Shown: positions 13,164 to 24,323, counted from the first letter of the stretch. The stretch: 64,000 nt of DNA from Aphrocallistes beatrix (GCA_963281255.1 OY725503.1:2418001-2482000), one strand, 5' to 3'. The notes: a model not told the origin generated them from the sequence alone. A program made the numbers and translations.

Positions 13164-13193
13164 ACAAACAAACAAACAAACAAACAAACAAAA
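13164..13193. repeat. (ACAA)n tract at element tail
   Basis: Follows CAATTAATTCGG and precedes ATCCTAGCATTTTAATATA, close to the right inverted end of the composite C element. Similar short tetranucleotide tracts sit near the 3' end of some non-autonomous Helentron-like and SINE-like elements. Confidence 0.8.
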
Positions 13194-13270
13194 AAATCCT
13201 AGCATTTTAATATATAAGATATATATACAATAATCGAGTTTTAATAGTAAGGATGTGTATATATATATAT

Positions 13271-15968
13271 GGGTCATTCCATTCCAATTCGACCAACTGT
13301 TCCATGTCGAGCATCTCAGAAATTCTTGTAATTTGCCTGTAAGTTTTGCATACTAGTGCATGATCATTTGTACAATATCAGCTTTCAATACCTTTAGGTT
13401 TTATAATTATAGCCATTTCAAAATTTGACGATTTTCATAGTTCGGACACTCTTGTTTTAGAGGCCCTTTAATCAAATTTGACATATATCTTTCAATTCTT
13501 AACTTAGAAGTCCAGTTTTTTTACTGGTTGTTAATCATATAGTTACCTAATATTTTTAGCTAAATTGGGTATTTTTATTGCCTAGTTTAGATTTAATTAT
13601 TATCTAAACATATATTTTCATCAATTTATCAAAAAAATTTCAAAATAATAATTCTTCATGTCTCCAATGGTTCAGAATTTGCCCATTTACTTTTTAATTT
13701 TGCTCTATATATGTACAATCTTCCTGCTAAATTTCATGGCTTACATCAGTTTTTTTACTGTTAAATTCCAACCTATTTTAAATAATTCCAAATTTTAATT
13801 GTTATCAAATTTTTCAAATTTTCCTGATGCCTACGAATGAAGAACTCTGAAATAATTGATATTTGTTTCTATTTCTTCCTACAATTATATAGATATATAT
13901 TTTCTCCAGTTGTGCGAATTGTAGTTGAAATTTGTGTGTGTTTTTATCACTTGTACTATATATTAGAAGTATTTGTGCAAGTACTAATAATCTTCTTTTT
14001 TCTAAATATTGTAAAACGATTATCTTCTTAATTTCTTTAGTTATCAATATGCCTAGCTTTCTATTGACAAAATAATTAATATATTGTTCTGTTTATACAC
14101 ATAGCATGGCAACGTTTCATTACCATCCAAAACTTGTCAAATGTGGTTTCTAATTCGGAATCAAATTTCACCTGCACAACTTTGCATATAATTAAGTATT
14201 ATAATATTAATCCATCTAAGGGTTCAGTTTATTTCGCATAGCATGGCAAGTTTATGTTGTTATGTAAAACTTGCCAAATACGGTTTCTATTTCGGGATAG
14301 AATTCCGGCTGCACTACTTTGCAGATAATGAATTAATTTTTATAGCAATCCAATTAATTTCTTTGCTAAGTGAAATTTTTTAAATTCGCAAAGAAAATTT
14401 ATCGAAGCATTGATAGCACAACTTTTGACCTGGCTTTATAGTAAACTCATTTGTTGTTGGGATGATATTGTTTAGAGCGTCTGCTAATGAAGTATTCAGA
14501 GTTTTAAGCTATTTGTACTATTTTTTGTTGTGCAACTGCCATGGGTCACAGCAAGCTAACTGCCAAATGGACTACTTTGAGATATAAACTTGTTCATGAT
14601 GAAGACAGATTGCATCGATTTCTAGTGTAAAGATGTGACCAGCTCTGATCTCCAAAAGATGTATTACATCATTATCGAGATCAGATATTTTCTTAAGGCC
14701 TTGTTTTCTAACATATTTCGTTTTGTGGAAATTTTCGTTTAAAAGTATACCAACAGAACACCCTGGAATATCCATATTGCTTTAGACAAGAACAAATTAT
14801 ATAAATCTGAATTATCAATAATCACAGTTTTCGCATTATCATACGACGACACCAAAGTATTTATGTTATTACAATACTTATGACAATCCTTCATTATATA
14901 CAAAGTAGTGCAGCTGGAACTTGATCCCGAAATAGAAACCGTATTTGGCAAGTTTTACATAACAACATAAACTTGCCATGCTATGCGAAATAAACTGAAC
15001 CCTTAGATGGATTAATATTACAATACTCAAATTATATGCAAAGTTGTGCAGGTGAAATTTTATCCCGAATTAGAAACCACATTTGACAAGTTTTGGATGG
15101 TAACGAAACGTTGCAATGCTATGTGTATAAACAGAACAATATATTAATTATTTTGTCAATAGAAAGCTAGGAATATTGATAACTAAAGAAATTAAGAAGA
15201 TAATCGTTTTACAATATTTGGAAAAAAGAAGATTATTAGTACTTGTACAAATACTTCTAATATATACTAAGTAGTACAAGTGATAAAAACACACAAATTT
15301 CAACTACAATTCGCACAACTGGAGAAAATATATATCTATATAATTGTAGGACTAAGAAATAGAAACAATTATCAATTATTTCAGAGTTCTTCATTCGTAG
15401 GCATCAGGAAAATTTGAAAAATTTGATAACAATTAAAATTTGCAATTATTTAAAATAAGTTGAAATTTAACAGTAAAAAAACTGATGTAAGCCATGAAAT
15501 TTAGCAGGAAGATTGTACATATATAGAGCAAAATTGAAAAGTAAATGGGCAAATTCTGAACCATTGGAGACATGAAGAATTATTATTTTGAAATTTTTTT
15601 GATAAATTGATGAAAATATATGTTTAGATAATAATTAAATCTAAACTAGGCAATAAAAATACCCAATTTACCTAAAGATATTAGGTAATTATATGATTAA
15701 CAACCAGTAAAAAAACTGGACATCTAAGTTAAGAATTGAAAGATATATGTCAAATTTGATTAAGGGCCCTCTAAAACAAGAGTGTCCGAACTATGAAAAT
15801 CGTCAAATTTTGAAATGGCTATAATTATAAAACCAAAAGGTATTGAAAGCTGATATTGCACAAATGATCATGCACTAGTATGCAAAACTTACAGGTAAAT
15901 TACAAGAATTCTGAGATGCTCGACATGGAACAGTTGGTCGAATTGGTCGATTTCACATGGAATGACCC
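13271..15968. mobile_element. F foldback element, 2.7 kb
   Basis: Long arms of about 1060-1080 bp (13271-14332 and 14890-15968) begin GGGTCATTCCATTCCAATTC and end with the near-complement, inserted in a TA-rich stretch so that no target duplication can be read. Each arm contains two related ~135 bp segments (GCATGGCAACG... and GCATGGCAAGT...). The 560 bp spacer carries a piece of a transposon gene on the minus strand. Open frames inside the arms are symmetrical by-products. Confidence 0.8.
14385..14775 (-). pseudogene. Transposon-protein fragment in the F spacer
   Basis: The minus strand reads through LEIRAGHIFTLEIDAICLHH, then LACCDPWQLHNKK, then TIKPGQKLCYQCFDKF, in one frame interrupted by three stops. 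The succession CxxH, CCDP.xxH and KPGQKLCxxC recalls the N-terminal Cys/His region of an uncharacterised transposon-derived protein family common in invertebrates, the same broad family as the relic at 17563-18205 (from memory). The fragment lies between the inverted arms of F, so it is either the remnant of F's own gene or a captured piece. Confidence 0.6.
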
Positions 15969-15983
15969 ATATATATATATATA

Positions 15984-16459
15984 CACTGCCCTACCAAAAG
16001 TATTCGTACACCCTAATAATTCCCATACAAATTGTATAAATCGTATCTATTTTGGGAGTCAATATTAATAAATCAGTAATAGTTCGACTAAATTTGCCTC
16101 AAAATTCAAATTCTACACACTCGATTTACTCATTTTATAGTCTTTCAACTCAATTACTCTATTTTAAAGCTAAAATATTTCAACCCGTGACACCTAGTGC
16201 CACTAACGCCATCATATATAGTGGCATCAATTTATGGTATGTGGCACAATGAAGTAAATGTTCAAATATTTATGTTGGAAATAGAGTAATTGAGTTGAAA
16301 GACTATACAATGAGTAAATCGAGTGTGTAGAATATGAATTTTAAGCCAAATTTAGTCAAACTGTTACTGATTTATTAATATTGACTCCCAAAATAGATAC
16401 GATTTATACAATTTGTATGGGCATTATTGGGGTGTACGAATACTTTTGGTAGGGCAGTG
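15984..16459. mobile_element. G-family Tc1-type MITE
   Basis: A 476 bp palindromic element with ends CACTGCCCTACCAAAAGTAT and complement, flanked by TA on both sides inside TA-rich DNA. The arms extend about 190 bp. A terminus of CACTGCCC...AAAGTATTCG is typical of Tc1-like elements. No transposase. Confidence 0.8.
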
Positions 16460-16461
16460 TA

Positions 16462-17008
16462 TATATATCTGTAACGAAATGATTGAAGAAACTGCCAGGC
16501 GTAGAAGGCTGATTTTTGGCATGTGGGAGTCTTTTGGCTATGGCTCCATTAAGTTCTGAGCTCAGAGTAAAATGTCGACTCATCATGGAATTATGACGTC
16601 ATTGTCACATTTTTAAAAGTTAAGCAACACAGTTATTCGAGTATAACACAGCCATTATAGGAGATAGAAGGCTGAACCTTTTATAGAATATGTATACTAA
16701 CATACCTAACATATGATGCAACTATCATCAAAAAATGATTACTCATCACTTTGTTATGACGTCATCATTTCGCATTTAAAATTTTAAAATTGACAAATTT
16801 GGTAATTTTTCGAGTAATATCGATTGTAACAGTAGGACAGACATATTTAGAGATGCTATCTCCCTTATAATTAACCAATATGACGCCAGGCGACCGAAGG
16901 GAGCCTCCGGCAGACACAAAGTGTCCGCCAGCCGCGCAGCGCAAGCAAGCGAAGCGCGCTTGTATATATATATATACACAAACATTAATCGAGTTTTAAT
17001 AGTAAGGA
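16462..17008 (-). repeat. C-family repeat, inverted, nearly complete
   Basis: Runs from TGTAACGAAATGATTGAAG to the GC-rich hairpin block (GTGTCCGCCAGCCGCGCAGC at about 16921) and the end CGAGTTTTAATAGTAAGGAT. CRE motifs are at 16594-16601 and 16757-16764. Confidence 0.85.
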
Positions 17009-17021
17009 TGTATAGTATATA

Positions 17022-17562
17022 TAGATTAATCGAGTTTTAATATTAAGGATATTAATATATATCTGTAACGAATTGATTGAAGAAACTGATAGGCGCTGAA
17101 AGCTGATTTTTGGCATGTGGGAGTATTTTGGCTATGGCTCCACTATGTTCTGAGCTCAGACGAAAATGTCGACACATCATGGAATTATGACGTCATTGTA
17201 ACCTTTTTTATAATTAATAATTTCAGTTTTTCGACCATAACTCAGCCATTTTAAGTGATGGAAGGCTGAAATTTTAAAAGAATGTGTATATTAATAATAG
17301 AATGTGTATATTAATACAACTATCATCAAAAAATGTTGACTCATCACTCTGTTATAACATCATCATTACGCATCAAAATTTTGAAAATTGACAAATTTGG
17401 TGATTTTTCGAGCGATATCGATTATGACAGTAAGACAGACGTATTTAGAGATGTTATCTCCCATATAACTAAATAATGGTGACCACAGGCGCCCGAATTG
17501 CGCCTCTGGCGGATACAAAGTGTCAGCCAACCGCGGATCGTAAGCAAGCGAAGCGCGCTTGT
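17022..17562 (-). repeat. C-family repeat, inverted, second tandem copy
   Basis: An extra copy of the family end (17022-17050) precedes a full unit that starts TGTAACGAATTGATTG at about 17063 and finishes with AAGCAAGCGAAGCGCGCTTG at 17562. Its arm sequence is closer to the TTAGAAATTTC/AGTTTTTCGACC subtype than the copy to its left. Confidence 0.8.
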
Positions 17563-18205
17563 TTATATTAAATCAAATTGTACTGTATAATTATGGATAG
17601 ATTTAGTTGCATTTTTGTACATGCTCCAAGTGAGGAAAATCAGTCCTAAATCAAAAGTGCATTCTGTTTGCTTTTCTTTTATGACTTGATGGATGTCTCT
17701 TTTGAGGGACCAACAGTAGTCAGCCATCATGTTTGGTTTACACTTGTATTTATATCTATTTTCCATAGTTGCGATTTCTTGATGAAATCTTTCTCCGTGC
17801 TCGTCACTCACGTCACCAAGTTTTCTAGGAAGAAGTACAAGTGTGAATGGAGAAAGTGTAGCTTTAGAGACATATTGCATCCCAAAGCATTGTAAGAGTC
17901 TCAATTAATTGTTCATAGTCCGGTGATCTGTAATTTCCCAGAATGTTTTGATTACCGATTTAAATGCATTCCAGGCAGCTTTCTCCAAAGTATTTAATGT
18001 TTCTTCAAAAAACTGATCCTTAATAAGTTTTCTCATCTGAGGTCCTATGAATATTCCTTTTATCTTCGCATCACTAATTTTTTGGAATTTCGATTTGATG
18101 TACTGGAAACCTTCGCCTTCTTTGTTGAATTTTACCATTGCTTTAACAAAATTCTTGATAAGACCCAGTTTAATTCATAGAGGAGGCAAATAATCTTCTC
18201 TTGAT
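17563..18205 (-). pseudogene. Relic of an invertebrate transposon-derived gene (DEHGERFHQ family)
   Basis: The minus strand encodes a run of residues similar to a widespread but poorly named invertebrate transposon-linked protein: IKLGLIKNFVKAMVKF, then KGIFIGPQMRKLIKDQFFEE, then AWNAFKSVIKTFWEI, and, after a frame change near 17905, GDVSDEHGERFHQEIATMEN and MADYCWSLKRD. At least one stop (near 18185) and one frame change break it. The order of motifs matches the C-terminal half of the family as I remember it. The N-terminal Cys-rich part is absent here, although a similar piece lies in the F element. No terminal repeats were found around it. Confidence 0.7.
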
Positions 18206-18432
18206 CTACTAAAGGGAGACAATGATCCGATGCCCAAATATCAACGCCTATGCTTGGGTAGACATCTGAAAAACTGAGAGGAAACCACAGGGTCGCCTGG
18301 GGATTTCATGGTTGAAGTAGAACAAGAGTCCTCCTTTCAACGAACTATGGTAAATGATCATATGGAGTAAATTTTTTATCTAAATATGTCCATGCATGAC
18401 CTACTACATATATGGTCCACATTAATTAATTA

Positions 18433-19378
18433 AGTCTTGGCCGGTATATTTCGTTTGGTTATTTTGCATTCATTTTTAAACCATTATAGTTTCATTTTAT
18501 CTACATTATTTACTGAATGCATTGTTACTATTCGTAATTTTTCCTACTGTAACTACTTGATTCTACTTTCTATTTCAGTTTTATCGGTTATTTTCCATCG
18601 TCTGGAGTATCTTCCCAAAATGAATGTGCCAGATCATGGGATTTCAGTTCGCTCTCAGGTAATTGGAATGACTGAAGGGGGTTTGCCGCAAAAGGAAGTT
18701 GCCTTGAGGTTGGAAGTTGGAGAACGATTGGTTCTAAGATGGTTATACACCCATAGAACTGACACTTCAATGTAAACCAAGCCCCGGTCTGGGAGTCCGA
18801 AAAAGTTAATCCGCGTCCCTAAACTTCTATTAACAAAGCAATGGGAAAACAATGACAATCTACAAGAATGAACTCTAGCAGACTCAAGAATGAGAGTTAA
18901 TCTATATTAAAATCCACTATACATCAGCATTTAAATGAAAATCTTTGTGTCCACCCTCATAAACACCGCAAATCTCCCTAATTACACATCGAATCAGATA
19001 AACCGTCTTCTATTCGCCCATGAACATAGCAATTGGACATTTGAGGAGTGGTAGAAGGTTCTCAGGGCGGATGAATCCCCTTTCGAATTATTCGCATCGC
19101 CTACCGCCAAAATGATCGAATATGGGCAAGAAATTCTTTCAATAAACCCGATCAATCCCATTATCTGGCACATTCATTTTGGGAGGATAATCCAGCGATA
19201 GAAAATAGCCAGTAAAACTGAAATAGAAAGTAGAAACAAATAGTTAGGGAAGGATAAATTACTATGAATAGCAACAATGAATTCAGTAAACAAAGTAGAT
19301 ACAAAGAGACTATAATGATTTAAAAGTAAATGCAAAATAACCAATCGAAATATAGCGGTCAAGACTTTTGGGACACTG
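18433..19378 (+). mobile_element. Deleted Tc1-like element with long inverted ends
   Basis: The right end is TTTTGGGACACTG followed by TA, the classic Tc1 terminus reversed; the left end begins near GTCTTGGCCGGTATATTTCG and lacks the outer ~13 bp. Inverted arms are about 210 bp and include the transposase start region. Sequence to the right matches the K palindrome (AAGTACCCATATCC...), so it probably inserted into a K copy. Confidence 0.75.
18620..19165 (+). pseudogene. Tc1-like transposase, truncated and frameshifted
   Basis: Begins MNVPDHGISVRSQVIGMTEG and continues with a paired-type helix-turn-helix (GLPQKEVALRLEVGERLVLR), then a GRPKK-like hook (KPRSGSPKK), the second DNA-binding subdomain, and FAHEHSNWTFEEW...ADESPFELF, which contains the first catalytic Asp of the DDE triad. 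Stops and frame changes begin after residue 48. The gene ends soon after ADESPFEL: the second Asp and the catalytic Glu/Asp region are deleted. Its normal length would be about 340 residues. Confidence 0.75.
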
Positions 19379-19727
19379 TATGTTATCCAAGTACCCATAT
19401 CCATTGGTAAAATTTTGATTGATCATCATCTGTTTACACGATAGGTTATCTTAATAACGAATTTAGAGTTTTTAAGGGGCGGTTTAATAACAGTTTTGAG
19501 TGATTTAGAGACAAGATAAAATTTGGGTGTTTTCATAAAATATTTTGGTACATTTCAAATGTTGGTATGGAAACGTATTTTGGACAGTGGGGTCATATCT
19601 TGAAAACCGCAATACTAAACATTCAAATTAGATAGTAATTGATAGCCAATACATCAATTTCTAAGTATAAAATACAAGTAGATGGTTTACAAGTTATTCG
19701 TCAAATTATCAAATGCGACCACTTTAA
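19379..19727. repeat. K-family fragment
   Basis: Matches the left arm and centre of the complete K palindrome (compare CAAGTACCCATATCCATTGG here with AAGTACCCATTTCCGTTG near 36850, and the ATGGTTTAC...ATGCGACCA centre). More diverged than the K copy at 26352. It is cut on the right by A2 at a TTAA. Confidence 0.65.
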
Positions 19728-21658
19728 GGATACCGCCCTCGAAAAAACATATGATTTGCATTACAGCATACGATGAAAGTAGAGCTATAAGAGATGTTAA
19801 GCGTGGGGAGGTATCTCCATCAAGAAATACTGGCACTATCCAAACCGTTTTTGATTCTCATTTCTAGATTTTGAGATACAGTGTCTCAAAGTCTGTTTTT
19901 TTAATTTTCCGCTGGCACATCTTAATGGTAGAAATTTAGGCACTCAATGAATTGTTTAGGACATACCAAGGAATCAAACGCTTCCAAAATCGAATCATAG
20001 ATAGTCTACCATATTTGCAACTTCATAGGACCAGAAGAAAGTTAAAATGACAAATATTGTAAATTTTATCGGTGTCCGAAAAAAAAGGGCCAAAAAAGGG
20101 CGAAAAATGTCTGTTTTTTTGGGGAAATCATGAATAAAATCACCGAGTTAGAATATATCCAAAAAATGGTGGTCCTACGTTCATCGCCTAATGATATGAA
20201 ACAACTCTTGAAATTTTCAAACTTCTATCTCAAACGAAATTTGAGAAATAATTCTGTAAAGACGGTCAATTTTGAAATTTTAAAGTCCCGAGATATAGAG
20301 ATTTTAAGTTTAGGTGTTAAGAAGAATTTAAAATGAGTTATTAATAATGCACATAAGCATCCACAGACATTTATTCGCATCCATACTGCTGATTTAGGTA
20401 TATTAAAGCCAAATATTTACTAAAAATAGCAAAAGTACCCTGAAAATCCACAAATTCCCTTGAGGCCCCTAACTCCGAATATTTTGAGATAATTGTAGAT
20501 AATATTTCATATTCCTGGCACTGCGAAGTATAATCTATCAGTTTAGAATGAATAAAAAGCTTCCAAAAAGTATATTAGGAAGTTAGAGCGAAAGTCTACG
20601 ACTTTTAGTTTCGAAGTTAGGATTTTCGAAAAAGCTACGTCATCATAAGACAAAAATCTAAAACTTAACATTCCATGGGGTGTAGTGCAATTATTATCAA
20701 AGAATCATATATGTACACTCGTAAAAAGTATATTAGGAAGTGAGAACTAAGAATTTGGACTTGTATTTACAAAGATAGAGAGATATCTCTTTTTGGACCC
20801 TAAATGGGGGTTTTTGACCGAATCTGCGAGGTCCAAGGCCAGAACTTTCAAAATAATTATCAAAAGTTCTCCAATTTTTCTGTACATATTATTAACGGCA
20901 ATTGTATTCACTATTTAGCATAATAGCTAAATTTGGACACATATTTAATGATTAGATTCGCCATTTTCTAATAGATTCAAAGTTCTCCATAGAATTTGTA
21001 TTACAATTAAATCAATGATAAGTCGAGAATTATTTATTTTTTGACAAAGGAATGGTCGAGGAACCTATATATTTTCGCATATATCCTTTTATTTAAGGAT
21101 ATAATATATTAAATATCTACAATAGTTTTTAAGATATGACATCAGCCTCTTTCGGGAACTTAGAGGGATATTATGGCCGAACTTTACCTATAATATGCGA
21201 TATCTCAAGAACAAATGGTCGGATTTTTTGAAACGATCAGAATTTTATTTCTGACCCAGTGATCGCTAAATATCTAAGATCAAACTTGCGATTTCCCGAG
21301 AATTATATAAATGAACACCCTTATAGAGCTATTTTGTTTGGATTTTATTTGCCCATTCTTTTAAATCTTTGTGTTTTATAATCTCCAAAGGTGCTAAAAC
21401 AATGTTAAGGTTCATATCATTAAAAAAATATCAAATAAGTTAAAAACTAATTGGTAAATGAGTTAAAATCCTCTAATAATTTTTCAATTTTTATTAACGC
21501 TAAACTTTAGGGGGTTATTTCGCAAAAAATAAAAAAAAATGCCGTCCAAATAGTGCTATCAGATGGTAGACCGATCAGTAATACAATGAAATTAGCAATA
21601 AAACATTTTGCAGTTTCTTTTTACGCCAGGCAAGATTTTTCGAGGGCGGTATCCTTAA
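19724..21658 (-). mobile_element. A-family TTAA element, copy A2
   Basis: 1935 bp counted with TTAA at 19724-19727 and 21655-21658. Orientation is opposite to A1. The 68-codon frame (20130-20336, + strand) encodes exactly the same peptide as in A1. It is inserted at a TTAA in or beside a K fragment. Confidence 0.85.
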
Positions 21659-22330
21659 TAAATATATACGAGGGTCACTCGATAAGTTTTGAGCCTGGAG
21701 TAGTTGCTTCCATTTGATTGTGTTGAAAATTCCTAGGATTATTCATCTACTTATTATTATCTTTGGCTTTGAAGTTGATTTCAATCAGTTTCTAAAATAT
21801 TGTGATGAAGAAATTGTCTAAGATATTTTGTATTAGCATCTATGAAAACCAGGGTTGGGTTTTGTTCGTCCAAAACAGGTTTTGGACAGGGCAGTGGACA
21901 AAACCTGGTTTTAACCGGTTAAAACCGGACAAAACTGGACAAAACTGGGCAAAGCCTAATGGAAACTGTAAATCATTGCAGTGGGGTACGAAACAGTTTA
22001 GGATGGAAAGAGAGCGAGGACAATGAATGAATTTTCTTGCTGATTCCTGTTTATTACCATAACTATATTTTGTATTCGATTTATCATGGAAGACACGAAC
22101 AAGACTTGGACAAAACCTGGACAAGACTTGGACAATACCTGGACAAAGTAATTCAGGAATGTTGCAACATTTCATAAAAAAATCCAAATTTTCGCATTGA
22201 AACCCATTCACAGCTCGGTTCCGTAAGAAAAACTTTGTATTAAAAACACTCAGAAGTGTCCTCAAAAGACTCTAAAAGACACAAAATTCATCATGAATGT
22301 AACCTATTGCGCGATCATATGATGACTAAT
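21659..22330. other. Mariner end and GGACAAAAC-type repeats
   Basis: At 21669 AGGGTCACTCGATAAGTTTT looks like one end of a mariner element; no partner end was found. From about 21870 to 21960 and 22090 to 22150 there are degenerate short repeats around TGGACAAAACCTGG. A 141-codon frame on the minus strand (21840-22265) spans these repeats and is unlikely to be a gene. Confidence 0.45.
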
Positions 22331-22590
22331 CCAATTTTAGGGACGGATATGATTACGTTCCAGTGTTTGAAATGTTGAATTGAAGAAAATGAATGGCGAT
22401 GGTTTCTCCATAGAGATGATACATGGAAATTGTCGAGATTCTTCGTCTGTGCGAGGCATTTCTGTGACGAGGAGATATACTACTTCACTTCAATATTCCA
22501 CAGGGTGACGGTACAGTGAAGAAAGTTTCCAGAAAACCTGGTCTTCGAAAAATGCCAAGCTCATCAATCTTCTTAATTATCCTTCATATT
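22331..22590 (+). pseudogene. THAP-domain fragment
   Basis: Frames on the + strand read FFVCARHFCDEEI (C-x2-H half of the C2CH zinc site) and then IPQGDGTVKKVSRKPGLRKM with PSSSIF shortly after, matching the end of a THAP domain with its Pro/Phe C-terminal motif. A frame change lies near 22500. The first Cys pair is not clear. THAP domains occur in P-element-type transposases and in host DNA-binding proteins; the setting favours a transposon relic. The following 250 bp (to about 22835) may be part of the same gene but has no recognised motif. Confidence 0.55.
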
Positions 22591-22835
22591 TAAGTGTCAA
22601 TTGGGACTCCCAATTGTCATGCATCCTGAAGAAGCAGCCGAACAAGTCGGCGAGGAAAACGAGGCTATGGGAGAGCATGGAACTGCTGATATGGAGGAGT
22701 TTAGAGAAGATGGGTTAGATTGACCTAGCACTGCAGATGACCAGGACTGCTTTAGCAAGTTTATCGTGGTGAGAGCGCTTAAAAGAAGTCAGTTGAAGGT
22801 ATGCGAGCACCTCACATCATCCAGACATAACGGGG

Positions 22836-23470
22836 GTTAATTTACTTCTCACATTACGTCGAAGAAATCCCATTGAAACACCAGACTGCCACATCCATCG
22901 TTAACTTCATGGAAGGATGGCGTACCAAATATTATTTATGCTCACACATTAGGGGAATAATGTGGATGGGTTAGCGGTGGACGAACTGTGCCACGACTTA
23001 GGGATTACTAAACGTCACACCACACAGTAACACCGGAGTCCGATGGGATAGCGGAAAGACATATCGGCTTCGTCAAACAAGTGATACGTTGCTTGATGCT
23101 CCAACGCCACCTAGAAAAGGGTTCCTGGTTATCGTTGTTGCAAGAAATTACTTTCTACGGCAATAATCTGCTGGACAACGCATCAAGTAAAATGTCTCCA
23201 CTCCATGTTGCCGTTTGGCCGTCAGTTGAGGTCAACAATCAATATGCTTATTAGCACTGGTAATACTCCAACAAAAGTTACAGGGTCAGACAGTCAGTAT
23301 CTCGAAACATCGGTAAAGAGGAGGCATTGAGTGAAATTGCACGAGAAAACCAAGAGTGCACCTAAGCGGGGGAAGCATGATCAAGGTAGAGAAGTATGAT
23401 CAAGGTAAGAAAAAATCCAACATAACTACGGAAGATTGGGTCATGATCAGGGAGAGTCGAAATGCTGTTA
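22836..23470 (+). pseudogene. Ty3/gypsy-type integrase relic
   Basis: Integrase core pieces are visible in order: YVEEIPLKHQTATSIVNFME, then VDGLAVDELCHDLGITKRHT, then, after a frame change, PESDGIAERHIGFVKQVIRC with the catalytic Glu in AER, and a tail including LLQEITFYGNNLLDNASSKM and SPLHVA. Near 23400, TTEDWVMI resembles the start of the integrase C-terminal domain. The D-D-E context and HTTPYHPxSDGxxER-like block are standard for gypsy integrases. Stops at about 22970, 23027 and 23252 inactivate it; no LTRs, reverse transcriptase or protease were found nearby. Confidence 0.7.
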
Positions 23471-23695
23471 ACAGCCACTTTGGCTGTTTGCTGTTAACAT
23501 CCCAATTTGAGCTGTTAACAGCCAATTCGAGCTGTTAACAGCCCAATTTGAGCTGGGTAACAGCCAACTCGAGCTGTTAACAGGCCAATTTGAGCTGTTA
23601 ACAGCCCCATTTGAGCTGTTAATAGCCAACTCGAGCTGTTAACATCCAATTCGAACTGTTAACAGCCCAATTTGAGCTGTTAACAGCCAACAGCC
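23465..23695. repeat. Minisatellite, AGCTGTTAACAGCC unit
   Basis: About ten imperfect tandem copies of a 20-23 bp unit built on GAGCTGTTAACAGCC plus CAATTT or AACTC. Each unit contains the short palindrome GCTGTTAACAGC, so single strands could form a series of small hairpins. Confidence 0.9.
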
Positions 23696-23748
23696 AAATA
23701 GTAAATATTTACATAACAGTCAAGGTTAAGCTATATGGTTCTATAATA

Positions 23749-24323
23749 CTTAGGGCGGTCAGAAAGTTCTAATCAGTGTTATCATACACTCTTATTGTAC
23801 CTTATTAGATTGATATTGAAGCTTGAATTTACTTCTTAACACATTCACAAGTGATACCAATTTACAAAATCAAAATCTAGAGAAAACTCTTTGTATACCA
23901 CTTCCTATATATTGTGTCGCTTGAGCCACCGTGTAAAATTATGGCCACAAACCACCCGACCTTCCCTCAAGAGTAACGACATTACAAGGGCATTACTAAG
24001 TGATACGAATGCTCAAATACAAATCAATCTTAGGAAGTTGATGGGAATGATACTCTCTCAGATTCAAATATCTGATAATGGAGCCTACTTTTTAGGGAAG
24101 GACGAGTGGTGAACGGGTGATTTGTGGCCATAATTTTACACGGTGGCTCAAGCGACACAATATATAGGACGTGGTATACAAAGAGTTTTCTCTAGATTTT
24201 GATTCTGTAAATTGGTATCACTTGTGAATGTGTTAAGAAGTAAATTCAAGTTTCAATATCGATCCAATAAGGTACAATAAGAGTATATGATAGCACTGAT
24301 TAGAACTTTCTGACCGCCCTAAG
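23749..24323. mobile_element. H palindromic MITE with TA target
   Basis: 575 bp with ends CTTAGGGCGGTCAGAAAGTT and complement, TA on both flanks. Arms of about 210 bp are almost perfect (for example TATGGCCACAAA near 23939 and TTTGTGGCCATA near 24119). Tc1/mariner-type mobilisation is likely from the TA duplication. Confidence 0.8.

Larger units (their letters stand above)
11255..13255 (+). repeat. Composite C-family element, three tandem units
   Basis: Begins CTTACTATTAAAACTCGATT and ends with the complementary sequence, so the whole 2 kb block is bounded by about 22-25 bp inverted ends. Inside are three head-to-tail units (about 11301-11796, 11869-12360 and 12435-13200), each starting CAAGCGCGCTCGCTTG-like and joined by long TA microsatellites. 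Units 1 and 2 carry CRE motifs (for example TGACGTCA at 11501-11508 and 12067-12074). Unit 3 is a divergent subtype: it has two imperfect copies of a segment containing GATATTCGAAATCTACACCC (about 12609 and 12750) and ends in an (ACAA)n run. The internal microsatellite and simple-repeat tail recall Helentron-associated elements (DINE-1/HINE type), but the diagnostic Helitron ends were not demonstrated. Confidence 0.7.

Noticed and set aside
13814-14047. 77-codon minus-strand frame in the F element arm
   Set aside because: It lies inside a long inverted arm and lacks motifs; the opposite arm does not preserve it intact.
21840-22265. 141-codon minus-strand frame
   Set aside because: It spans degenerate GGACAAAAC repeats and has no family resemblance.
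23465-23695. Possible CRISPR-like array
   Set aside because: Units are adjacent imperfect tandem copies without unique spacers; it is a minisatellite in a eukaryotic setting.
23891-24112. 73-codon frame inside the H palindrome
   Set aside because: It covers the palindrome centre of a MITE and is not conserved as protein.
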